DNA of 14,725 nt from Streptomycetaceae bacterium (GTDB lineage Bacteria; Actinomycetota; Actinomycetes; Nanopelagicales; Nanopelagicaceae), in the NCBI GenBank assembly GCA_027486075.1, contig JAIXPU010000067.1:1-14725 (forward strand), given 5' to 3'. Position numbers and translations under genes: made by a program. The notes under the pieces are model-generated. The model did no database searches. It had not been told where the DNA came from and was given only the letters and a program-made list of their open reading frames with translations. Shown here in pieces: positions 1 through 6,857 of the stretch (position 1 is its first letter; each line of letters opens with the position of its first letter).

Positions 1-701
1 ATCAAATTATTTCGTCTGGCATCCATCGCGCCTGCTTGTCTGGCGCGTTCAGCTTTAGCCAATACAAAGGCGGAATAGCCACCGTCATACTCTTCAACTT
101 TTCCGAGTACAACTTCCCAGGTGCGAGCTGTGACTGCATCCAAAAACCAACGATCGTGCGTAACAACTAAGACTGCTAAATCTTTGCGAGCGTTAAGGTG
201 GTCGGCCAACCAAGCAACACCTTCGACATCAAGGTGATTTGTTGGTTCATCGAGAAGGATCAGATCCAAATCATCAATAAGTAATTTCGCTAGACCGACT
301 CGGCGTTTTTCTCCACCAGAGAGAGATGCGAATGTTCTTTCAAAGAGATGATCATCAAAGCCACCAAAGAGACCGGTGAAGATTTCGCGGATACGTGCAT
401 CACTGGCCCATTCATGTTTCTCGCGATTTCCAATGACAACATCCCCAACAGTTGCATCTTTGGAAGCAGTATCTACTTGAGAGAGAATTCCAATACGCGA
501 ACTATTGGATTTTGTCACTCGTCCTACATCAGGGTCTTCAACTCCTGCAATGATCTTCATCAAAGTGCTCTTGCCAGAGCCGTTTCGGCCCACAATTCCG
601 ATGCGATCGCCCTCTGAAACACCTAGAGAAACTTGATCCAATAATGGGCGAATATCAAAGGCTTTAGAGACCTCTTCGATATTCACAACGTTGCGCGCCA
701 C
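1..701 (-). CDS. ABC-F family ATPase (partial, C-terminal part beyond window)
   Basis: Soluble ATP-binding cassette protein of the ABC-F group; these act on ribosomes rather than as transporters. The 233 visible residues hold one complete nucleotide-binding domain: Walker A GRNGSGKST (38-46), signature LSGGEKRRV (127-135), Walker B LILLDEPTNHLD (about 148-158) and the switch His in VVTHDRW (H182). The EPTNHLD form is typical of ABC-F. The following stretch, YDGGYSAFVLAKAERARQ, resembles the start of the linker in Uup-type members; the second cassette lies outside the window. The start is GTG at 701: it is the only start codon after an in-frame upstream TAG, and no good ribosome-binding site precedes it. 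It diverges from kynU with only 24 bp between start codons, so its promoter must lie inside kynU. Family assignment is firm. The exact subfamily and any antibiotic-resistance role cannot be judged. Confidence 0.93.
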   Translation of the reverse strand, partial: MARNVVNIEEVSKAFDIRPLLDQVSLGVSEGDRIGIVGRNGSGKSTLMKIIAGVEDPDVGRVTKSNSSRIGILSQVDTASKDATVGDVVIGNREKHEWASDARIREIFTGLFGGFDDHLFERTFASLSGGEKRRVGLAKLLIDDLDLILLDEPTNHLDVEGVAWLADHLNARKDLAVLVVTHDRWFLDAVTARTWEVVLGKVEEYDGGYSAFVLAKAERARQAGAMDARRNNL

Positions 702-725
702 GGTAGGAGAGCGTACCTTTGAACT
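691..725 (+). promoter_or_regulatory. candidate leaderless promoter of kynU-kynA
   Basis: TTGCGC (691-696), 17-nt spacer, TACCTT (714-719), then 6 nt to the ATG at 726. The -10 fits TANNNT; the -35 keeps only TTG. Transcription starting 7 nt after the -10 would begin at the A of the ATG. A GGAGAG at 706-711 is the only SD-like run and lies 14 nt from the start, further than usual. The -35 falls within the first codons of the divergent ABC-F gene. Confidence 0.4.
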
Positions 726-2000
726 ATGAAGGTCACTGACCGCGAATACGCGCTAGAGCTAGATCAGAACGATCCTTTGGCGGGATATAGAAGTAAATTT
801 GTAATCACCGACCCCAATCTCTGCTACCTCGATGGCAATTCATTGGGTCGTCTCCCCCATGCAACCGTCAAGGCTGTGAGTGATTTCCTTTCGCAGGAAT
901 GGGGCAATGAGGTTGTCACTGGATGGTCTCACTGGATTGATGAGGCGCAGGTTGCTGGCGATTTATTGGGGCGTGCGGTCTTAGGCGCTGGTCCCGGACA
1001 AGTTCTGGTCTGCGACACAACATCGGTAAATTTCTATCAGCTCTGTGTAGCTGCCATCAAAGCGCGCCCAGGGCGCAAGACAGTTATTACCGATGCTGCC
1101 AACTTTCCAACAGATAGATACATTCTTAAGGGAATTGCAGAGCAATTTGGACTGAAGTTAATCATCATCGATAACGAAGATCCTGCAATTGCAGAAAATG
1201 AATTGATTACGGCAGAGCTGCTTGAGAAGTACATGTCTGAAGATGTCGCGATGGTTACCTTTGAAGTTATCCAATACCGCTCTGGTGCAAGAACAGATAT
1301 TCAATCAGTAACTGACTTAGCGCGTTCTTACGGCGCCCTAGTTGTATGGGATGCCAGCCATGCAGCCGGTGCAATTGAGATGAACTTTGATGCCTGTGGT
1401 GTGGATCTGGCAGTTGGTTGCACCTACAAGTACGGTAACTCAGGCCCCGGTTCACCTGCCTGGCTCTATGTAAATAAGAAGATTCAGAGAGAGCTACAGG
1501 TCCCAATTCTTGGTTGGTTCGGAAATGAAAATCAGTTCGGTATGGGCCCTGACTTTGAGAAGGCAGAAGGCATCCGTGGTTTCCAGATTGCTAGCCCATC
1601 AATTATTGGAATTCGCGGAGTACAGGTTGCCTTCGCCATGATTGAAGAAGCAGGCATCGATGTCATAGCTAGTAAAGCTGCAATTGGTACTCAGATGATG
1701 ATTGATCTCTATGACGAATGGTTAGCCCCACTTGGCTACACGCTCTTAACTTCACGAAATCCTAAAGAGCGTGGTGGGCATATCTCAATTGGCCATCCAG
1801 ATGCCGCGCGCATCTGTGTAGCGCTTCGTAAATTTGCCAACGTAATTCCTGATTACCGCACTCCCAACGCGATTCGCTTAGCGATTGCGCCTCTGCCAAC
1901 CTCATATGTTGAAGTCTGGGATGGCTTCCAACGAATTCGCGACCTTACACAGACTCGTCAATATGAAAAGGTAGAGGGATCGGATTCCCGAGTCACATGA
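726..2000 (+). CDS. kynU: kynureninase
   Basis: PLP-dependent cytosolic hydrolase that splits L-kynurenine into anthranilate and L-alanine (or 3-hydroxykynurenine into 3-hydroxyanthranilate). At 424 residues it has normal family length. Visible landmarks are YLDGNSLG (34-41), WSHW (67-70), the YRSGA segment near 184-188, the cofactor-contacting Asp in WDASHAAGA (D209), and the Schiff-base lysine K235 in TYKYGNSGPG. The ATG at 726 is the first start after an in-frame TGA at 720-722. Its stop overlaps the kynA start as ATGA (1997-2000), so the two are co-transcribed and probably translationally coupled. The partner gene for tryptophan 2,3-dioxygenase confirms the pathway. The N-formylkynurenine formamidase (KynB) is not seen nearby. 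The sequence alone does not show whether the pathway serves tryptophan breakdown or NAD synthesis. Confidence 0.95.
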   Translation: MKVTDREYALELDQNDPLAGYRSKFVITDPNLCYLDGNSLGRLPHATVKAVSDFLSQEWGNEVVTGWSHWIDEAQVAGDLLGRAVLGAGPGQVLVCDTTSVNFYQLCVAAIKARPGRKTVITDAANFPTDRYILKGIAEQFGLKLIIIDNEDPAIAENELITAELLEKYMSEDVAMVTFEVIQYRSGARTDIQSVTDLARSYGALVVWDASHAAGAIEMNFDACGVDLAVGCTYKYGNSGPGSPAWLYVNKKIQRELQVPILGWFGNENQFGMGPDFEKAEGIRGFQIASPSIIGIRGVQVAFAMIEEAGIDVIASKAAIGTQMMIDLYDEWLAPLGYTLLTSRNPKERGGHISIGHPDAARICVALRKFANVIPDYRTPNAIRLAIAPLPTSYVEVWDGFQRIRDLTQTRQYEKVEGSDSRVT

Positions 2001-2791
2001 GCGAAAACTTTGATTCAGCCCTCACCTACACCTCTTACCTTGCAGTTGATGAGCTACTCAAGCTGCAGAAGCCGCTTTCAGATGGCCCTGAACATGATGA
2101 GATGCTCTTCATCATCATTCACCAGACCTACGAACTCTGGTTTAAGCAGTTAATTCACGAGTTCACACAAGCTCAGCGCGCACTTGAATCAGGCGATACT
2201 CACTATGCGCTCTCGATACTCGGACGTATTCGCACCATCATGAAGGTCTGCGTAGCGCAGGTAGATATCCTCGAAACAATGACGCCGCTGCAATTTAACG
2301 CCTTCCGCGGATATCTCGCATCATCGAGTGGCTTCCAATCAGCGCAATTTAGAAAGGTAGAAGCCATTCTTGGACGTCGCGATAGCCGTATGGCAGGCCA
2401 CCTACCGCCTGATGTGCAGAGCGAGATAGCTGCAATCACTTCACAGAATTCAATTTGGGATTCATTCCTGGAATACCTGGGCAAGCGAGGACATGTACTG
2501 CCTGCCGAAGTTATCAACCGAGATAAATCAATTGCATACGTTTCTAGCGCACAAGTACAAGATGTGCTCTTAACAGTTCATAAGACTGATCCAGAGAGCG
2601 CCATGGTGTCAGAGCGTTTAGTAGATATCGATGAAGGTATTCAAGAGTGGCGCTATCGCCATGTAAAGATGGTTGAACGCACTATTGGACACAAGATGGG
2701 AACTGGTGGTTCAAGTGGTGTTGATTATCTTGCCAGCACCTTGTTCAACCCTGTCTTTAAAGATCTCTGGGAGATCCGCTCAAGGTTCTAA
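1997..2791 (+). CDS. kynA: tryptophan 2,3-dioxygenase
   Basis: Heme enzyme that opens the indole ring of L-tryptophan with O2 to give N-formylkynurenine, the first step of the kynurenine pathway. The 264 residues match bacterial family length. The hallmark HQTYELWFKQ starts at distal His H42; FRGYLASSSGFQS (103-115) carries the substrate-carboxylate arginine R104; RYRH contains the likely proximal heme ligand H222; GTGGSSGVDYL (235-245) is the conserved substrate-binding loop. Residue roles are inferred by analogy with characterised family members. The ATG overlaps the kynU stop codon and no strong ribosome-binding site is visible, so translation probably depends on coupling to kynU. The 3' end overlaps the convergent glycosyltransferase gene by 4 bp (2788-2791), leaving no space for a dedicated terminator. 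Confidence 0.95.
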   Translation: MSENFDSALTYTSYLAVDELLKLQKPLSDGPEHDEMLFIIIHQTYELWFKQLIHEFTQAQRALESGDTHYALSILGRIRTIMKVCVAQVDILETMTPLQFNAFRGYLASSSGFQSAQFRKVEAILGRRDSRMAGHLPPDVQSEIAAITSQNSIWDSFLEYLGKRGHVLPAEVINRDKSIAYVSSAQVQDVLLTVHKTDPESAMVSERLVDIDEGIQEWRYRHVKMVERTIGHKMGTGGSSGVDYLASTLFNPVFKDLWEIRSRF

Positions 2792-4212
2792 CCCTGCTTC
2801 TTGGTGTTGATTACTTTCTTCTGGCGGATGTAAGCAGCTTCCGCAATCGCTTCACGTCGCTTGCGATAGTTATCGGATGCCCCAGTAATCATATGTTCAA
2901 AGCGATGTTCGCCCTTAATCAGTGGATGTAGCTCATGCGCAGTTGTCTGCGATCCCCAAATTGGCGCATCCTGAATTACTTCTTGCGTCACGATATGGGG
3001 ATTGATAAATCTGTAAACCAACGCCAAGCGGCGAAGGGCTAAATAAGCAACATGTCGCATGCCGCGATTGACGTGATCTTGTACGCGTAGTTGGTAGTAA
3101 CGAATTGTTGATGGGCGAATCACTTCATCTTTCACAGCTAAATCAAAGAGAATACGTGCGATTTCAGCGCCCCCTGTAGGTTCAGGAAGTTCTGCACATT
3201 TACGTGAGAGTCGCTCAAGTGTTTTTGGGTCTTGTAACTTGCGAACCGTTGCGGTGATATCTGCTAAATCTGCTTGGTTGGCACGGAGCGCAAAGCCCAT
3301 GTCATGGCTCCACTGTGCGCGAGCTTCTTGGTCATCTGTACCGCGAATATTTGAAACGAAGACAGTCGGAATTGCGGCCGGCAAGAGTTCGTGAGCTCCG
3401 TTGTATCCGGTGGCGCAGACGCTGGCGTCAAAGGCATGGAGAACTTCAGCGAGCGGGAAGTGGCGCTTGATGCGGATATCGAGCCCAGCAGGAGCCAATG
3501 AGTTGCCGTTCTTATCAAGGGGTTGCTTGGTCAAGATGACTTGCAGATCCTTCCAACCAAGTAGGCCCGAGAGCGCAGCGGTCATCTTCTCGTTGACATC
3601 GCTATCGCCTGTGCCGAGTTGAACCAGAACAGCAGGCTTATCAAGGTCGAGCCCCAGCACCTTGCGGGCTTCATTACGGCTTAGTGCGTGCTCTCTCTGA
3701 AAGAGTGAGACCGCTGAAGTAAGTCGCGCATCTTTACGTTCTGCAGTTGGGCCAAAGTCATAGGCGCGCGCGAAGTCGCCTGGTTCGATAATCAGGTCCA
3801 TCATCTTTGATTGCAGACCAAGTACAAATCGCTGTGGCTTCTTCTGCCATAAACCACGACGGACCCACACTAATGAAAGTTTTGGATGTGAAAATTTTGC
3901 TGCGATAACACCTGGATATGGAACAACGCCATCAAAGGAGAGAACTTGGGCATTTGTTTCATCAACAAGTGCAAGTAATCTATCGCGCAAGTAAACATCC
4001 CAATTTTCGCGAGTCATCCACATGCGATCGCGACCTGGAATATATTCACAACGAATACCTAAGTGGTCAGGAATTTCTGCAATTCCACCGGCCATAGAAA
4101 CAATAATTGGATTGGCATACTCTTTTAACGCAGTTGCGATAGCTGTTGCGCGGACAAGGTGCCCCATTCCTACGCCATTGCTGGTCGCAAGAATTATTGT
4201 TGGTTTTTCCAT
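2788..4212 (-). CDS. GT-B fold glycosyltransferase, MurG/UDP-glycosyltransferase-like
   Basis: Likely transfers a sugar from a nucleotide-sugar donor; acceptor unknown. From the ATG at 4212 it is 474 residues. The N-terminal Rossmann half opens with NGVGMGHLVRA (12-22), the glycine-rich loop plus His typical of MurG and UGT-like enzymes. The second half has VLVQLGTGDSD (195-205) and a donor-site region with ATGYNGAHELL (267-277), then TDDQEARA (292-299), resembling the MurG-type GA..E and DDQ segments. About 120 residues follow the GT-B core and look soluble; I do not recognise them. A TTG at 4221 would add three residues, but the ATG is more likely. The gene diverges from the aminotransferase across a 169-bp spacer and converges on kynA. 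A membrane-lipid, cell-wall or natural-product substrate is possible; nothing here decides. Confidence 0.8.
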   Translation of the reverse strand: MEKPTIILATSNGVGMGHLVRATAIATALKEYANPIIVSMAGGIAEIPDHLGIRCEYIPGRDRMWMTRENWDVYLRDRLLALVDETNAQVLSFDGVVPYPGVIAAKFSHPKLSLVWVRRGLWQKKPQRFVLGLQSKMMDLIIEPGDFARAYDFGPTAERKDARLTSAVSLFQREHALSRNEARKVLGLDLDKPAVLVQLGTGDSDVNEKMTAALSGLLGWKDLQVILTKQPLDKNGNSLAPAGLDIRIKRHFPLAEVLHAFDASVCATGYNGAHELLPAAIPTVFVSNIRGTDDQEARAQWSHDMGFALRANQADLADITATVRKLQDPKTLERLSRKCAELPEPTGGAEIARILFDLAVKDEVIRPSTIRYYQLRVQDHVNRGMRHVAYLALRRLALVYRFINPHIVTQEVIQDAPIWGSQTTAHELHPLIKGEHRFEHMITGASDNYRKRREAIAEAAYIRQKKVINTKKQG

Positions 4213-4268
4213 AAGGCTCAAAGGCTATCAACGTTTTATGCGTAAACCACGCGGGAAAAACCTATCTC

Positions 4269-4297
4269 TTGCAAACTTTTTTACTATCGGAGATACT
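4269..4297 (+). promoter_or_regulatory. candidate promoter of the class III aminotransferase gene
   Basis: TTGCAA (4269-4274), a 17-nt spacer, then GATACT (4292-4297): 4 of 6 matches to each sigma-70-type consensus box. Transcription would begin near 4304, giving a leader of about 78 nt before the ATG at 4382. The leader contains AAAGGAGA (4323-4330), an SD-like run with no start codon at a usable distance, directly followed by the near-palindrome GAGAGTACTTCTC. The rest of the 169-bp spacer (4213-4381) holds no recognisable gene. Confidence 0.4.
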
Positions 4298-4381
4298 TGG
4301 GGGGCGTTAACTCGCAAACAACAAAGGAGAGTACTTCTCAAACCGTTTCTAAATCAGAAACATTTGCCGTACAGCTTTACA

Positions 4382-5788
4382 ATGAACACAAAAACCGCGA
4401 TCCAATCGCAACACGCAGCAACACATCGTTATGTACCAACATCATCTAAGCCGATATCTCCTGAGAAAGTAGCTTCAGTACTTTCTGCCGAATGGGAACT
4501 CTTTTCAAAGAACACCAAGGGATCAGCCTCTGAGAGCGCTCGTGCCCACCAATCACTGCCTCTAGGCGTGACTTCAAGCTTCCAGCACTGGGATCCATAC
4601 CCAATCTCGATTGTCTCAGCCCAAGGCGCCTACATGACAGATGTCGACGGTCGCCAACTTCTCGATCTCTCGATGGGCTTCGGCGCGATGCTCGCCGGCC
4701 ACCTCAACCCAGTCGTCATCGAAGAGGTTCAGGCGCAGATGCAACAAGGCATGCTCTTTGTAACTCCTTCTCCTACTTCTACCGATGCTGCAGAGCGAAT
4801 CTGTAAGCGCTTCGGAATCGATCAGGTTCGCTTTACCAACTCCGGTACTGAATCAACAATGTACGCAGTTCGCGTTGCTCGTTCTGCCACCAATAAGTTG
4901 GGCATCCTCAAGGTCGAAGGTGGTTACCACGGTAGCTACGATCCTTTTGTTGTCTCTGCAAAGCCACCACTGATTAAGGCTGGCAGAGCTGATAAGCCAA
5001 CTCCATATGTTGAACCAAACTTGGTTCCAGGAGATGTCTATGTTGTTCCTTATAACAACATCCCCGCTCTAGAAAAAATGTTTAAGAAGAACGCGAAGAA
5101 GATAGCCTGCTTTATCGTTGAGCCAGTCCTAGAAAATATAGCGATTGTTCTTCCTGATGCTGGATATCTCGAGCGCGTTCGCGAACTCTGCGATCAATAC
5201 AACGTTGTTCTTATCTTTGATGAGGTAAAGACTGGTCTTACAGCTGGTGCACATGGCGCTGCTATGCGTCTTGGTGTGAAACCAGACCTCATTACCCTTG
5301 CTAAATCAATTGGTGGTGGACTTCCACTTGCTGCCTTTGGCGGTAAGAAGAAGTACATGGACTTCGTTACCAACGGCAAGATGGCCCACTTCGGTACCTT
5401 TAACGGTAATCCCCTTGCAATGGCTGGCGTTCGCGCAATCGATCGCATCTGTTCAGATGAAGCACTTGCAACTGCTGAAGATTTCAACTTGCAGGCGCTT
5501 ATTCGCATCGGTGACATCATCGATGAGTACGAGCTACCTGCACACACAGTTGGATTCGGCGTAAAGGGCTGTGTTACATGGTCAACAAAGCCTGTTCGCA
5601 ACTACCGCGATTACAAGGCGACTGATTTCGGTGTGGCAGAAGCTCATTGGCTCTTTGCAATTAACCGCGGAATCATTACTCCACCAGGGCTAGATGAGCA
5701 GTGGTTGATCTCGTTGGCACATGGCCAGACTGAGATTGATATCTTGGTTGAAGACTTCCGCGATTTCGCGCAAGCAATCAGAAGCTAG
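4382..5788 (+). CDS. class III PLP aminotransferase, glutamate-1-semialdehyde aminomutase-like
   Basis: Fold-type I PLP enzyme of 468 residues, closest in motif pattern to glutamate-1-semialdehyde 2,1-aminomutase (HemL) and its relatives. It shows NSGTESTMYAVRVAR (153-167), GYHGSYDPF (181-189), the cofactor-contacting DEVKTG (280-285), Schiff-base lysine K308 in LAKSIGGGLP, and FGTFNGNPLAMAG (337-349). HemL proteins are usually about 430 residues and have YHGHAD where this has YHGSYD; no other heme gene is nearby. A role other than tetrapyrrole synthesis, for example amino-sugar or amino-acid transamination, is therefore possible. The open frame continues upstream to 4022, but that part overlaps the divergent glycosyltransferase and has no family similarity, so I start at the ATG of MNTKTA. 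No ribosome-binding site sits close to that ATG. Its stop codon abuts that of the convergent ROK gene. Confidence 0.85.
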   Translation: MNTKTAIQSQHAATHRYVPTSSKPISPEKVASVLSAEWELFSKNTKGSASESARAHQSLPLGVTSSFQHWDPYPISIVSAQGAYMTDVDGRQLLDLSMGFGAMLAGHLNPVVIEEVQAQMQQGMLFVTPSPTSTDAAERICKRFGIDQVRFTNSGTESTMYAVRVARSATNKLGILKVEGGYHGSYDPFVVSAKPPLIKAGRADKPTPYVEPNLVPGDVYVVPYNNIPALEKMFKKNAKKIACFIVEPVLENIAIVLPDAGYLERVRELCDQYNVVLIFDEVKTGLTAGAHGAAMRLGVKPDLITLAKSIGGGLPLAAFGGKKKYMDFVTNGKMAHFGTFNGNPLAMAGVRAIDRICSDEALATAEDFNLQALIRIGDIIDEYELPAHTVGFGVKGCVTWSTKPVRNYRDYKATDFGVAEAHWLFAINRGIITPPGLDEQWLISLAHGQTEIDILVEDFRDFAQAIRS

Positions 5789-6535
5789 CTACAGCTGCCA
5801 CGCTCTCACTCCACCGGCAACACCTGCGGAGTTAGGGACAATCACAACATCGTCACCCATCAACGTTAAATCGCGTTGTTGGATGCTGTGTGAATTTCCG
5901 CCACCGATATAGAGACGATCCCACAAAAATACTGGGCGAAGCTCTGAGACCATCAAGCGCACGCGACGTGACCAGAAGGTATTTCCCATACGGCCTCGTT
6001 CGCGATCGCCAATCCATGTGTCATATGTTGTATTACGACGTACTGTGGCATGAGACATTTCAAAGTGTGGAGAAAGCTTTCCGCCGTGGAAGACAGAGAA
6101 GCCAAGTCCGGTACCTAAGGTAATAACAATCTCTAAGCCAGATCCTGTAACAACGCCAGCACCGTGTACTTCAGCATCATTAAGAACTTTCGCGGGAATT
6201 CCTAGGCGTTCTGCAATAGCAGCTTCAGCATCAAAACCCCACCACTGTTCTTTAAGCTCAGGGTTCATGCGAGTGTGAGGGCCGGCATCATTAATGTAAT
6301 GAGGCGTTGCAACAACTACACCGTTACGGATCATTCCTGGAAGACCAACAGTGACGCGCTGTGCTTTAGGGAGTGATTTGGCAATCTTTTCAACGGTATC
6401 GAGAAAACGCTTGGTTGTCAGCGGATACGGTGTTTCAACGCGAGTAGGGGCGGCATGCATAGTGCCGGATTCATCAAGAACACAGCTTTTGATAAAGAGA
6501 CCACCGCAATCGATGGAGAGCGTCATTGAACTCAT
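5789..6535 (-). CDS. ROK family sugar kinase, polyphosphate glucokinase-like
   Basis: Cytosolic kinase, probably glucose to glucose-6-phosphate with polyphosphate and/or ATP as donor. The 248 residues match actinobacterial polyphosphate glucokinases. Visible are the phosphate loop DCGGLFIK (9-16), VGLPGMI (63-69), the catalytic Asp in LNDAEVHGAG (D120), the second phosphate motif TLGTGLGFSVF (139-149), EMSHATVRR (159-167) and the adenosine-site-like LYIGGGNSH (208-216). The CxCGxxGC zinc cluster of many ROK repressors and kinases is absent, as in polyphosphate glucokinases, and there is no DNA-binding domain. The ATG overlaps the stop of the upstream ABM gene (6532-6535), so it is expressed as the last gene of that unit. 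Another ATG at 6526 could serve as the start. The phosphoryl donor cannot be read from sequence. Confidence 0.85.
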   Translation of the reverse strand: MSSMTLSIDCGGLFIKSCVLDESGTMHAAPTRVETPYPLTTKRFLDTVEKIAKSLPKAQRVTVGLPGMIRNGVVVATPHYINDAGPHTRMNPELKEQWWGFDAEAAIAERLGIPAKVLNDAEVHGAGVVTGSGLEIVITLGTGLGFSVFHGGKLSPHFEMSHATVRRNTTYDTWIGDRERGRMGNTFWSRRVRLMVSELRPVFLWDRLYIGGGNSHSIQQRDLTLMGDDVVIVPNSAGVAGGVRAWQL

Positions 6536-6822
6536 GAAAGGGCATCCATAACTGTAATTGTTTCGCCGAAGACTAAACTAGAAGCAATAGATTGCCACTT
6601 CTTGCTGTTCTCATTGACCATGTGCGCATCCCAAGAAGGACGATCACTCCAAATTTCCCAGACGTTAACGACATTCTCTTTCTGGGTATCGCGGTAAATC
6701 TCAAGAAACTCGCATCCAGCTTCAGTGCGGATAACAGAGGCGTGCTGGCTGAGTTTGGCTACAAACTCGTCGAACTTGCCGGGCTGCACATCAATAGCCA
6801 CGAAGAGGAAGACTTTGCTCAC
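6532..6822 (-). CDS. antibiotic biosynthesis monooxygenase (ABM) domain protein, YgiN-like
   Basis: Small 96-residue dimeric alpha/beta-barrel type protein. The pattern VFLFVAIDVQPGKFDEFVAKL, then RTEAGCEFLEIYRD, NVVNVWEIWSDRPSWDAHM is the standard ABM-domain order, as in YgiN-type quinol monooxygenases and many uncharacterised relatives. Function in this family is diverse (quinol oxidation, heme or aldehyde handling), and no substrate can be assigned. The start is GTG at 6822, 17 nt after the stop of the FtsH-like gene, with no clear ribosome-binding site. A TATCTT -10 box lies exactly 6 nt upstream, so it may have its own leaderless transcript besides read-through. Its TGA overlaps the ATG of the ROK kinase gene, implying coupled synthesis. 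Confidence 0.82.
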   Translation of the reverse strand: MSKVFLFVAIDVQPGKFDEFVAKLSQHASVIRTEAGCEFLEIYRDTQKENVVNVWEIWSDRPSWDAHMVNENSKKWQSIASSLVFGETITVMDALS

Positions 6823-6857
6823 TGGATAAAGATACCTGCTTATTTAAGCACTGGTAA
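6823..6857 (-). promoter_or_regulatory. candidate internal leaderless promoter of the ABM-ROK genes
   Basis: On the minus strand: TTACCA (6857-6852), 17-nt spacer, TATCTT (6834-6829), then 6 nt to the GTG at 6822. The -35 matches TTGACA at 4 of 6 positions and the -10 fits TANNNT. Transcription would start at the G of GTG. The -35 lies in the last codons of the FtsH-like gene. Confidence 0.42.

Noticed and set aside
4213..4221. TTG start at 4221 for the glycosyltransferase
   Set aside because: It adds only three residues, has no ribosome-binding site and is a rarer codon; the ATG at 4212 lies closer to the conserved first beta strand.
4022..4381. N-terminal extension of 120 codons in front of the aminotransferase
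   Set aside because: Most of it overlaps the divergent glycosyltransferase gene and shows no family similarity; the predicted promoter at 4269-4297 also lies inside it.
5194..5601. A 135-codon minus-strand frame inside the aminotransferase gene
   Set aside because: It is fully contained in a well-supported gene, has no recognisable domain and is best explained as a shadow frame.
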